A DNA stretch of 64,000 bases from Siminovitchia fordii DSM 16014 = CIP 108821 (GTDB lineage: Bacteria; Bacillota; Bacilli; Bacillales; Bacillaceae_C): NCBI RefSeq assembly GCF_000374565.1, contig NZ_KB894704.1, positions 1-64,000 on the forward strand, read 5' to 3'. Positions 8,726 through 15,488 of the stretch are shown piece after piece. The position numbers were made by a program, and so were the translations under genes. Position 1 is the stretch's first letter, and every line of letters starts with the position of its first letter. The notes under the pieces are model-generated. The model did not search any database and was not told where the DNA came from. It saw only the letters and a list, made by a program, of their open reading frames with translations.

Positions 8726-9208
8726 TCATTTATCTTTGCCGGCTGGCGGTTCTTTCCGTTCATTCTCCACTTTATCGTGACAACGCCAACAAATGCCATG
8801 AAATGTCAGCCTGTGATCTTTAATTTTAAAATTAAAATCATGTTCAACAATTTTTTCAACATCTCCGAGAAGATCTTCCTGTATTTCATCGACCGTTCCG
8901 CACTCGATACATATAAGATGGTGATGAAAATGATCGGCACCTTCCTGCCGCAGATCATATCTGGAAACCCCGTCTCCAAAATTAATTTTGTCGACCACTT
9001 TCAATTCAGTCAAAAGTTCAAGGGTCCTATATACAGTTGCAAGACCGATGTCCGGAGATTTGTCCTTGACAAGCAAATAGACATCTTCCGCACTCAAATG
9101 GTCGTCCTCATGTTCAAGCAACACCCTAACCGTGGCTTCACGCTGGGGAGTAAGCTTATAGCTTGCGGAATGCAATTGTTTCTTTATGCGATTAATGCGA
9201 CTTTCCAT
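8726..9208 (-). CDS. fur: Ferric uptake regulator Fur
   Basis: Iron-responsive repressor that binds DNA as a dimer. The winged helix lies in residues about 1-80 (YKLTPQREATVRVLL, IGLATVYRTLELL) and the metal-binding dimerisation domain holds HFHHHLICIECG and CWRCH, the two CxxC pairs of the structural zinc site. ATG 9208 is chosen (MESRINRIKKQLHSASYKL) because GGGAGGA precedes it and it matches B. subtilis Fur; the frame is open seven codons further. A PerR-type box lies upstream at 9269-9283. Confidence 0.96.
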   Translation of the reverse strand: MESRINRIKKQLHSASYKLTPQREATVRVLLEHEDDHLSAEDVYLLVKDKSPDIGLATVYRTLELLTELKVVDKINFGDGVSRYDLRQEGADHFHHHLICIECGTVDEIQEDLLGDVEKIVEHDFNFKIKDHRLTFHGICWRCHDKVENERKEPPAGKDK

Positions 9209-9268
9209 CAGACGGTCCTCCCTCGCCACTATCCATTTTATTATAACAGACAGTGAATAATAATCAAA

Positions 9269-9283
9269 TTAAAATTATTATAA
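9269..9283. promoter_or_regulatory. PerR-type operator upstream of fur
   Basis: The minus strand reads TTATAATAATTTTAA, one base from the PerR box TTATAATNATTATAA. B. subtilis fur is known to be repressed by PerR, so a conserved peroxide input is likely. The region is AT-rich, which raises the chance of a fortuitous match. Confidence 0.5.
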
Positions 9284-9313
9284 AAATGGGAGGTTGACAA
9301 TCGAAAATGACTA

Positions 9314-9961
9314 TTATCTAGTGATGGAAACGATGATAGATTTCATCAGTGCCGGAGCTACGAATGCCTCAATGCTCGCAGCAAGTGTGATCACGGCCAT
9401 AGCTGCTATAAAAGACAAGAAATAACGTGCAAATTCCGGAACAAAGTGAAATGAGAAACCCTGTCTTATAAATATTTTTCTCATGAGTTTAATTGAGAAT
9501 GCTGTTGAAATGACAGCGATAAAAATGTATACGGGTATGAACAGCAGATTTTGGGGCAGCAAGGTCACAAATGCAAGAAGCAGGCCATGCCAGCCCATTT
9601 GATTTACAAGAAACCCGACAGAGAATCCCACAACTACCCCTTTTAAAAATAGCAGAATCAAAATCAAAGGAAATCCAATGATTGAAATCCCAAGCACCCA
9701 CATTAATCCAGTAAATTTCACATTATGAAAAAAACTGAGTTTTAACAAATCTTCAGCCTGCCCGGTTTTTCCATCCGCCACTTGTCCAAAAAAATGATTC
9801 AAGTAATGAAAAAGATCTTCCTTCTGTGCGATTGACAGACTATTGACAATGACTGCTCCAAAAATGATGCCCATGATGAACAGTACCATGATGAATGAAT
9901 AGATGGGAGAATAGGTTTGAATGTGTCGAGTAATATGGCTGGTATAGAATTTTTTCCGCAT
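9314..9961 (-). CDS. spoIIM: Stage II sporulation protein M
   Basis: Integral membrane protein of the mother cell that with SpoIID and SpoIIP drives peptidoglycan degradation during forespore engulfment. The 215-residue protein has about five membrane segments (starting at YSFIMVLFIMGIIFGAVIV) and conserved stretches SQKEDLF-like AQKEDLFHYL, GFLVNQMGWHGLLL and FVTLLPQNLLFIPVYIF. ATG 9961 is preceded by AGGAGGAAG; an in-frame start 26 codons upstream has no such site. Expected to be sigma-E controlled from the family. Confidence 0.94.
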   Translation of the reverse strand: MRKKFYTSHITRHIQTYSPIYSFIMVLFIMGIIFGAVIVNSLSIAQKEDLFHYLNHFFGQVADGKTGQAEDLLKLSFFHNVKFTGLMWVLGISIIGFPLILILLFLKGVVVGFSVGFLVNQMGWHGLLLAFVTLLPQNLLFIPVYIFIAVISTAFSIKLMRKIFIRQGFSFHFVPEFARYFLSFIAAMAVITLAASIEAFVAPALMKSIIVSITR

Positions 9962-10062
9962 ATGCTGCTTCCTCCTGTTCTGCGATTGATACATCTTATG
10001 AGAGAAAAGCAATGCATATGACTCGTTTCTATCTATCATTCATTATTTTTCAGTATCCTCTA

Positions 10063-11226
10063 TCATTTCGCAACTTTTCCGTAGCGTCCTCCTCCTCCCT
10101 GCTTCAATTGCAATTCTCCTGCTCTGGCTTTTACAATCAAACCAGCCAGTTCGGAATTAACTACCTTCTTTAATTCGTCTTCAGACACCCGATGCAGAAT
10201 ATTCATTTCTGTTCCGAAATGACTGTACAGTTTATCCATGGTTTTTGCTCCAAGCCCAGGTATAAAGTCGAGCGGTACTTGATGGGTATAGGGGGGCCTT
10301 TCTAGAGGGTTCTGAATTCCTTCATCAGCAAGCTCTGAAATTCTCTCGGAAACCCCTTTGGTGAACTTCTCAGACCCACAGGTCAAACACGTGTCCCCTT
10401 CTTTCAATGTTAAGCACCTAGTACATGCCGTTCGGTAATATTTTCCCAAGAAAGGATTGAGGCCGTAGTTCTCATCAATTTTATTGCCATCTACACCAGT
10501 CAATGCTTTTTTGACAGCCGAGAATGTGGGGCCTTCCAAGGTCATTAATTGATATTCCCTGGCCATCTTTGGCAAAGAATGGGCATCGGAGTTCGTTACG
10601 AAAGTATACCTGTGCAGTTCCCCGATCTGATCAGCCATTATCGTATTGGAGCTCAGGCCAAGTTCAATCCCATCTATCAATTCTGGATTTAAAACTTCTG
10701 TCAGTGATTGCTTCACCCCTTTGCCGTATAAGCTTTTAAATGGTGTGAATACATGTGCAGGGATGAACAGGCCGCCTAATAACTTCACTTTCTCTTGAAT
10801 ATTGACTGCTTTTTCATATACCCTCTGTGTACTGAGCTGAGAATTCGTCACTCGCTTTGAAAGCCACGAGGAAAAGTCTTCTAATTGCTCAAAACCGGGG
10901 AAAAAGGCAAGCAGGTGAATCGGACCGCTGCAGCTCTCATCCAAAACTTCCATTTCTGTTCCCGGAAGTAATGTTACTTCATTTTCAAAGCGAAACCCAC
11001 CTTCTTCCATTTCCATTAGCCGGCCCTCTTCACAGAGCTGTTTCATCTCCACAATCACTTCGGGTGAATGGCAGTCGATGACCCCTACAATATCCAGCCC
11101 CTTTGGGAACCTGGCTGTTTGTAATATGTTGGTCAGAGTAAGGCTTTTTGCTGCTGTGATTTTTACTGGTTTTCCCGAAAAAGTCCTGCCTATATGGATA
11201 TGCAGGTCCACGAAATATTGATCCAT
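10063..11226 (-). CDS. yqxK: Endonuclease Q-like PHP-domain DNA repair nuclease
   Basis: A 387-residue protein of the TIGR00375/endonuclease Q family. It starts with the PHP metal-binding motif DLHIHIGR (residues 7-14), has further PHP signatures (GVIDCHSP, FIPAHVFTP, NSDAHS), a zinc-ribbon CTRC...CLTCG near residues 283-299, and a helix-hairpin-helix FIPGLGAKTMDKLYSHFG near the C-terminus. EndoQ cuts 5' of deaminated bases (uracil, hypoxanthine) and abasic sites; it is known from Thermococcus and some Bacillus. It lies between spoIIM and nudF, one base from nudF, so the two are likely cotranscribed. The symbol is by position relative to B. subtilis. Confidence 0.8.
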   Translation of the reverse strand: MDQYFVDLHIHIGRTFSGKPVKITAAKSLTLTNILQTARFPKGLDIVGVIDCHSPEVIVEMKQLCEEGRLMEMEEGGFRFENEVTLLPGTEMEVLDESCSGPIHLLAFFPGFEQLEDFSSWLSKRVTNSQLSTQRVYEKAVNIQEKVKLLGGLFIPAHVFTPFKSLYGKGVKQSLTEVLNPELIDGIELGLSSNTIMADQIGELHRYTFVTNSDAHSLPKMAREYQLMTLEGPTFSAVKKALTGVDGNKIDENYGLNPFLGKYYRTACTRCLTLKEGDTCLTCGSEKFTKGVSERISELADEGIQNPLERPPYTHQVPLDFIPGLGAKTMDKLYSHFGTEMNILHRVSEDELKKVVNSELAGLIVKARAGELQLKQGGGGRYGKVAK

Positions 11227-11227
11227 G

Positions 11228-11773
11228 TTATTTTTTCTCCATTAATTGCAAGTACTGGATGGCAAATATTGTTTTGGCATCATAGATTCTATCATTTTCG
11301 ATACATACAAGCGATTCCTCAAGTGAGAGCTCAACCAATTCAACAAATTCGTCATCATCAGCCTCCGCCGGATTTTCCACTTTTTCCAGCTCAGTAGCCA
11401 AATAAAGATGAATGATTTCATTGGCAAAACCAGGTGATGTGTAGAAGGAAGAAATGTATTCCATATTTCCGGCACGATAACCGGTTTCCTCCTCAAGCTC
11501 CCTCTCCGCAGTGACATCCGGATTTTCCCCCGGCTCTAATTTCCCTGCAGGAATTTCAAGCAACGATCTTTCCAAAGGCTTTCTAAACTGTTCTACCATG
11601 ACAATTTTGTTGTCATCCGTCAATGCAATCAGGCCTACAGCACCAGGATGACGGACGATCTCACGCTTCGACAACTTCCCATTTGGAAGCTCAACCTCAT
11701 CCACCTGTACACTGATGATTTTTCCTTTAAAAATTTGTTCTGTACTTACTGTTTTTTCTTCGAACTTATTCAC
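11228..11773 (-). CDS. nudF: ADP-ribose pyrophosphatase (Nudix)
   Basis: Nudix hydrolase of 181 residues that splits ADP-ribose to AMP and ribose 5-phosphate. The Nudix box starts at GKLEPGENPD (about residue 77) and continues AERELEEETGY, matching G-x5-E-x7-REUxEExGU. The downstream SFYTSPGFANEIIHLYLA is typical of the ADP-ribose subfamily. It precedes the endonuclease Q gene with a one-base gap. Confidence 0.92.
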   Translation of the reverse strand: MNKFEEKTVSTEQIFKGKIISVQVDEVELPNGKLSKREIVRHPGAVGLIALTDDNKIVMVEQFRKPLERSLLEIPAGKLEPGENPDVTAERELEEETGYRAGNMEYISSFYTSPGFANEIIHLYLATELEKVENPAEADDDEFVELVELSLEESLVCIENDRIYDAKTIFAIQYLQLMEKK

Positions 11774-11843
11774 CTTTCTTCAGCTCCCTGTTCTATTTCA
11801 ATTCCCGATAATCATACATTTTACCATACATCGAGGGGGGATC

Positions 11844-11984
11844 ATGATGAGAGTGACTATTAGTGAAAATCGTATAATCTTAGTTGGGAAAGCATGGGAG
11901 ATCCAAGCTCTGCTTCGAAAATACTCCAAACAGCATAGGCTGCTAAAAAATTGGTTGGATTCCTGCACATTGATTGAATATTAG
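11844..11984 (+). CDS. mciZ: Mother-cell inhibitor of FtsZ, MciZ
   Basis: A peptide of 45-46 residues. The core ILVGKAWEIQALLRKYSKQH and the following LLKNWLDS align with the MciZ peptide of B. subtilis (VLVGKAWEI...KDWIS). MciZ caps the minus end of FtsZ and blocks further division in the mother cell during sporulation. The ribosome site GAGGGGGG lies at 11833-11840; ATG 11844 and ATG 11847 are both possible. It is divergent from nudF and upstream of the aldo/keto reductase, the same neighbourhood as in B. subtilis, where it is a sigma-E gene. Confidence 0.85.
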   Translation: MMRVTISENRIILVGKAWEIQALLRKYSKQHRLLKNWLDSCTLIEY

Positions 11985-12031
11985 GACCGCCTTCGGATAG
12001 AATGGAAAAAATGAGGAAAGGCGGAATATGA

Positions 12032-12955
12032 ATGGAAAAACGCAGGCTTGGAACATCGGATTTATCCGTATCGAAAATGGGTCTCGGCTGCATGTCTCTT
12101 GGTACGGATACCGCAACTGCTGAGAAAATCATTAAAACTGCGCTGGATGAAGGAGTCAACTATTTTGATACTGCTGATTTATACGATTACGGGGTCAACG
12201 AGGAAATAGTAGGAAAATCCCTCGCTTCCGTACGCGATCAAGTGATCATCGCCACGAAGGTCGGAAACCGCTGGACTGAAAAGAAAGACGGCTGGAGATG
12301 GGATCCATCTAACCATTATATAAAAGAAGCGGTGAAAAAGAGTCTTGAGCGTCTGGGTACAGATTACATCGATTTATATCAACTGCACGGCGGGACCATT
12401 GGTGACCCAATCGATGACACAATCGAAGCTTTTGAAGAATTGAAAGCCGAAGGTCTGATCAGACATTACGGGATTTCATCCATCAGGCCCAATGTCATTC
12501 GTGAATACGCGTCCAAGTCTTCCATTGTTAGTGTCATGATGCAATACAGCCTTCTGGACCGCCGTCCGGAAGAGATTATGCCTTTATTTGAGGAAAGTGG
12601 TATAAGTATCGTGACAAGGGGCTCTCTAGCCAAAGGCTTACTAAGTGATAAAATGCTGGGAATGAAAGATGGGCAATGGGAGGACAAAGATTACCTGGAT
12701 TATTCTTCAAATGATGTCAAGGAATTGATAGAGAGCATTCAAGCAAAACTCTTACATGATAACAGGTCCTTGAATGAATTGGCGTTCCAATTCAATCTGG
12801 AAAATAGGGCAGTTGCGGCAGTTGTTGCAGGAGCCAGTACAGTCGAACAAGTGAGAGACAATGCCCGTGCTGTTAATTCCCCTGCCTTATCAAAAGAAGA
12901 GTTGGCGTTTTTACAACTGATTACAAAAGAGAGCCGATATACTGATCATCGTTGA
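12032..12955 (+). CDS. yqkF: Aldo/keto reductase YqkF
   Basis: NAD(P)H-dependent oxidoreductase of 307 residues with a TIM-barrel. The catalytic tetrad is visible: Asp and Tyr in YFDTADLYDYG, Lys in IIATKVG, and His in YQLHGG. The cofactor loop includes SLAKGLLSDK and AVVAGASTVEQVRDN. ATG 12032 has GGCGGAAT upstream. In B. subtilis yqkF lies at the same place beside nudF and mciZ. Substrate unknown. Confidence 0.9.
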   Translation: MEKRRLGTSDLSVSKMGLGCMSLGTDTATAEKIIKTALDEGVNYFDTADLYDYGVNEEIVGKSLASVRDQVIIATKVGNRWTEKKDGWRWDPSNHYIKEAVKKSLERLGTDYIDLYQLHGGTIGDPIDDTIEAFEELKAEGLIRHYGISSIRPNVIREYASKSSIVSVMMQYSLLDRRPEEIMPLFEESGISIVTRGSLAKGLLSDKMLGMKDGQWEDKDYLDYSSNDVKELIESIQAKLLHDNRSLNELAFQFNLENRAVAAVVAGASTVEQVRDNARAVNSPALSKEELAFLQLITKESRYTDHR

Positions 12956-13076
12956 AAATTTTTTCATCAAATTTTTACCTTTTTTCTAATAATTCCGCAT
13001 ATATTTTGTTCGCTAATTCTAGTATAATGGTAATATCGAATCATAAAACTCTTTTACCACAATTTTTTAGGGACAT

Positions 13077-13135
13077 CTCGACATTTTTTTCATGAATATG
13101 ATCAGGATTTAGTTCGTTTCGCCGCTTTTCGACAA
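13077..13135 (+). promoter_or_regulatory. Spo0A (0A) boxes upstream of sinI
   Basis: TTCGACAA at 13128-13135 is a perfect reverse copy of the 0A box TTGTCGAA; CTCGACAT at 13077-13084 is a weaker copy (six of eight bases). They lie about 50 and 100 bases before the likely transcription start near 13184. In B. subtilis Spo0A~P activates sinI, so this is probably the same control. Confidence 0.55.
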
Positions 13136-13158
13136 CGACATTTTTTTCATGAATATGA
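13079..13158 (+). repeat. Perfect 23-bp direct repeat upstream of sinI
   Basis: CGACA, seven T, then CATGAATATGA occurs at 13079-13101 and again at 13136-13158, 57 bases apart start to start. Each copy begins with a 0A-like CGACA and contains the palindromic TTCATGAA. It may be a pair of regulator sites. Confidence 0.7.
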
Positions 13159-13171
13159 CTTTGGAAACACT

Positions 13172-13177
13172 TATACT
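13172..13177 (+). promoter_or_regulatory. Sigma-A -10 box of the riboswitch-sinI transcript
   Basis: TATACT about seven bases before the start of the c-di-GMP aptamer. No good -35 hexamer lies 16-18 bases upstream (ATGAAT), which fits an activator-dependent promoter such as one driven by Spo0A~P. Confidence 0.45.
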
Positions 13178-13188
13178 AAAATGCAACT

Positions 13189-13276
13189 TAGTGAAAAAGG
13201 CAAATCTGTTCGAAAGTCAGAGACGCAAAGCCACAGGCCTAAGGTTAATTTAACTATGGCAGCTGGGTTACCCGAA
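13189..13276 (+). ncRNA. Class I cyclic di-GMP riboswitch (GEMM-I) upstream of sinI
   Basis: The region shows the core marks of the GEMM-I aptamer: AAAAAGGCAAA, a short hairpin capped by a GAAA tetraloop (13212-13215), GACGCAAAGCC (13222-13232), the 11-nt tetraloop receptor halves CCTAAG (13238-13243) and TATGG (13255-13259), and GCAGCTGGGTTACCC at the 3' side. The sinI start at 13303 follows about 30 bases later. The linker contains CCC-GAATAC...GTATT-..GGG, whose last GGG is part of the sinI ribosome site GGGAGGT, so control of translation is plausible. Direction (on or off) cannot be told from sequence alone. Confidence 0.9.
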
Positions 13277-13302
13277 TACATTCGTATTTATGGGAGGTAG
13301 CA

Positions 13303-13428
13303 ATGAAAAAAACAGTCGTAACGAAATCGGAGGAACTGGACAAGGAATGGGTAGAGCTTATATTATTTGCACTGGGCGCTGGAATCAGTCCACAGGAAAT
13401 TAAGAAATTCTTTAAAGAACGCCAATAA
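13303..13428 (+). CDS. sinI: SinI-like anti-repressor (first copy)
   Basis: A 41-residue protein too short for most gene finders. ELDKEWVELILFALGAGISP followed by QEIKKFF matches the SinI/SinR interaction helices (B. subtilis SinI: ELDQEWVELMVEAKEANISP). SinI binds SinR and lifts its repression of biofilm genes. ATG 13303 follows GGGAGGTAGCA. It is immediately downstream of the c-di-GMP riboswitch and 90 bases before sinR, the usual sinI-sinR order. Confidence 0.9.
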   Translation: MKKTVVTKSEELDKEWVELILFALGAGISPQEIKKFFKERQ

Positions 13429-13518
13429 TACATAATAGTACCCGTCAATCGGGAATTTTGCTCTATTCATAACTTTTTATTTTGTGTTATAATGGTCAAA
13501 GAGTAGGTGACTATGTAG

Positions 13519-13839
13519 ATGATAGGTCAACGAATAAAAGATTATCGGCTTCAAAAAAAATTATCGCTGTCCGAGTTGGCTGACAGAGCGGGTATTGCCA
13601 AATCTTATTTAAGTTCAATCGAACGCAATATCCAGTCCAATCCGTCCATTCAAATATTGGAAAAACTTTCATCTGTGCTGGATGTCCCCGTCCATGTACT
13701 CCTTCACGGAGAAACGGGAGAGATCGAGTTGGATCATGATTGGGAAGAACTCGTTCGTGAAGCAATGTCTTCAGGCATTTCGAAAGAAGAATTCCGTGAG
13801 TTTTTGGAATTCAATAAATGGAAAATGAAGAACAAATGA
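13519..13839 (+). CDS. sinR: SinR-like biofilm master repressor
   Basis: A 106-residue DNA-binding protein. The N-terminal Xre-type helix-turn-helix MIGQRIKDYRLQKKLSLSEL and AGIAKSYLSSIERN is followed by a C-terminal SinI-interaction domain, LDHDWEELVREAMSSGISKE, then EFREFLEFNKW. It is very close to B. subtilis SinR, which represses matrix operons and slrR. It follows sinI and is closed by a terminator at 13838-13876. Confidence 0.95.
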   Translation: MIGQRIKDYRLQKKLSLSELADRAGIAKSYLSSIERNIQSNPSIQILEKLSSVLDVPVHVLLHGETGEIELDHDWEELVREAMSSGISKEEFREFLEFNKWKMKNK

Positions 13840-13876
13840 ACGTTCATGGCGATGTTTTCGTCTGAACGTTTTTTAT
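13838..13876 (+). terminator. Intrinsic terminator after sinR
   Basis: AACGTTCA (13839-13846) pairs with TGAACGTT (13863-13870) with an inner GGCGA/TCGTC stem, followed by TTTTATTTTT. Confidence 0.85.
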
Positions 13877-14233
13877 TTTTATAGAAAATATTAAACGCTG
13901 GCCCCATTAATCCCTATCTTGCTCACATCACTAAAGTACGAAAAAGCTCCTCCACAAGTGCAATATCAATACACTGATACTATTCCCAGTTCTTTGTAAA
14001 TGCTTAATAGAACTCCTCTATGCTTTTTGTATTTTTGTTCTTTATGACGAATTTTAAGTATCAAATAATTTTAATTTTTTATATAAATTTCATTTAGTTT
14101 GATATTTTCTTAATTAAGAACGAAAATCTCCCGAATGCAATCGTTTTCTCTTCTTTTCTTGCTATACTTCAACTTTATTAAGAACGATATATTTTTTATA
14201 ATGAACATACCGATTGAAAGGTGGTAATGTTAT
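13877..14233 (+). promoter_or_regulatory. Control region of the second Sin module with SinR-like operator motifs
   Basis: No gene is seen here. GTTCTTT, a match to the SinR 7-mer GTTCTYT, occurs at 13989-13995 and 14037-14043. The 11-mer ATTAAGAACGA, which contains the reverse half AAGAAC, occurs at 14113-14123 and 14177-14187. A -10 box TATAAT lies at 14197-14202, so the last motif overlaps the -35 area. B. subtilis SinR represses slrR through such sites. Motif identity is seen; binding is inferred. Confidence 0.5.
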
Positions 14234-14563
14234 GTGATCGGGTTTCACATTAAAGAGCTCAGAGAACAAAGGGGGTTTTCACTTTCAAAACTTGCAGAAA
14301 AGGCAGGCATATCAAAATCCTATTTAAGCTATATAGAACGGGATATGCAAAAGAATCCTTCTTTACAAATCCTCTCCAAAATTGCCCGCCCACTTGGAAT
14401 CTCTGTTGATCAACTTGTCCAGGATAGCATCCAAAAAGAGATCAAACTTGATCAAGAATGGCAATTACTCATACTAAAGGCAATCCAAGCCGGTATGAAA
14501 AAAGAGGATTTTCTAGAATATTATGAGTACATTCAATTTAAAAACCGCCAAAAAAAAAGATAA
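14234..14563 (+). CDS. SinR/SlrR-like repressor (second copy)
   Basis: A 109-residue paralogue of SinR: helix-turn-helix MIGFHIKELREQRGFSLSKL, AEKAGISKSYLSYIERD, then a C-terminal LDQEWQLLILKAIQAGMKKE, FLEYYEYIQF that resembles the SinI-binding part. The start is GTG 14234 with AAAGGTGG upstream. By its position and paralogy it may play the role of SlrR, which pairs with SinR to switch genes. It is followed 19 bases later by a second SinI-like gene, the reverse of the usual order. Confidence 0.85.
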   Translation: MIGFHIKELREQRGFSLSKLAEKAGISKSYLSYIERDMQKNPSLQILSKIARPLGISVDQLVQDSIQKEIKLDQEWQLLILKAIQAGMKKEDFLEYYEYIQFKNRQKKR

Positions 14564-14582
14564 GGTCCTAAGGGGGATACAT

Positions 14583-14768
14583 ATGGGCGAGTACAAAAGG
14601 GTCAACAAATATCTTAACGATTTGGACCATGAATGGGTTATGCTAATGAGAGAGGCAAAGCAACTGAAAGTAAAGAAAGAAGACATTCGATCATATTTTA
14701 AAAAGATGAGAAATGAACAGGCACATCAAGGTTCGGACAATGATTTAATTGATCCAATAAAAAAGTAA
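14583..14768 (+). CDS. SinI-like anti-repressor (second copy)
   Basis: A 61-residue protein: YLNDLDHEWVMLMREAKQLK, then VKKEDIRSYFKKMR, matching the SinI helix pair, with a polar tail. ATG 14583 is chosen because GGGGG stands eight bases upstream; the frame is open 20 codons further, into the end of the preceding repressor gene. It probably antagonises the adjacent SinR/SlrR-like protein, or both repressors. Confidence 0.85.
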   Translation: MGEYKRVNKYLNDLDHEWVMLMREAKQLKVKKEDIRSYFKKMRNEQAHQGSDNDLIDPIKK

Positions 14769-14769
14769 C

Positions 14770-14809
14770 AATAGTCAGCCTGGTTTCTAAAAATACCAGG
14801 CGGACTATT
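14770..14809. terminator. Bidirectional terminator between the Sin locus and scoB
   Basis: ATAGTCAGCCTGGT (14771-14784) pairs with ACCAGGCGGACTAT (14795-14808) apart from one mismatch. T-rich stretches lie on either side, so it can serve both converging genes. Confidence 0.85.
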
Positions 14810-15472
14810 TTAATAGGCATCCACTACTATATCCTGACTCATTTCCAGTTCCGGCTCCGTGGATTGTATAATATCATCAACGGTAAATCCCTTTGCCACT
14901 TCCTTCAGTACCAGACCATTCTCCTTTACATCTATTACAGCACGATCCGTAATAATTCTGTCAACCACCTTCTTGCCTGTCAATGGCAACACACATTCGT
15001 TTAAAATTTTCGGATCGCCGTTTTTGTTGACATGCTCCATGATGACAATGATTTGTCCGGCACCATGCACAAGGTCCATCGCTCCCCCCATGCCCTTGAT
15101 CATTTTACCGGGAATCATCCAGTTGGCCAAGTCTCCATCTTTTGAAACTTCCATTCCGCCCAGTATAGCCAGGTTCACATGCCCTCCTCGAATCATGGCA
15201 AACGATTCGGCACTGTCAAAATAAGCGGCTCCAGGAATAGCCGTAACTGTCTCTTTTCCTGCGTTGATTAAGTCGGCATCCACTTCCGGATCTGTCGGAT
15301 ATGGGCCGATACCGAGCAGCCCGTTTTCCGATTGAAGCACCACCTGTTTATTGTCCGATATATAGTTGGCCACCAAAGTCGGCATACCGATTCCAAGGTT
15401 TACATAATACCCGTCCTTTATTTCCTTTTCCGCCCTCCTGGCAATCTTTTCCCTCACTGCAGCTTTACTCAA
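14810..15472 (-). CDS. scoB: 3-oxoacid CoA-transferase subunit B
   Basis: Small subunit of the enzyme that moves CoA between succinyl-CoA and acetoacetate (or a related 3-oxoacid). The catalytic glutamate is Glu49 in [25 protein letters not shown] and [11 protein letters not shown] are conserved. The frame extends to 15526, but TTG 15472 has AAGGAGG eight bases upstream and yields [20 protein letters not shown] (220 residues), the usual length. It is the last gene of thiolase-scoA-scoB. Confidence 0.93.
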   Translation of the reverse strand: MSKAAVREKIARRAEKEIKDGYYVNLGIGMPTLVANYISDNKQVVLQSENGLLGIGPYPTDPEVDADLINAGKETVTAIPGAAYFDSAESFAMIRGGHVNLAILGGMEVSKDGDLANWMIPGKMIKGMGGAMDLVHGAGQIIVIMEHVNKNGDPKILNECVLPLTGKKVVDRIITDRAVIDVKENGLVLKEVAKGFTVDDIIQSTEPELEMSQDIVVDAY

Positions 15473-15488
15473 TTTGACAACCTCCTTC

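Noticed and set aside
8777-9256. Long open frame of 159 codons antisense to fur
   Set aside because: A mirror frame of fur; no start signals, and fur is unmistakable.
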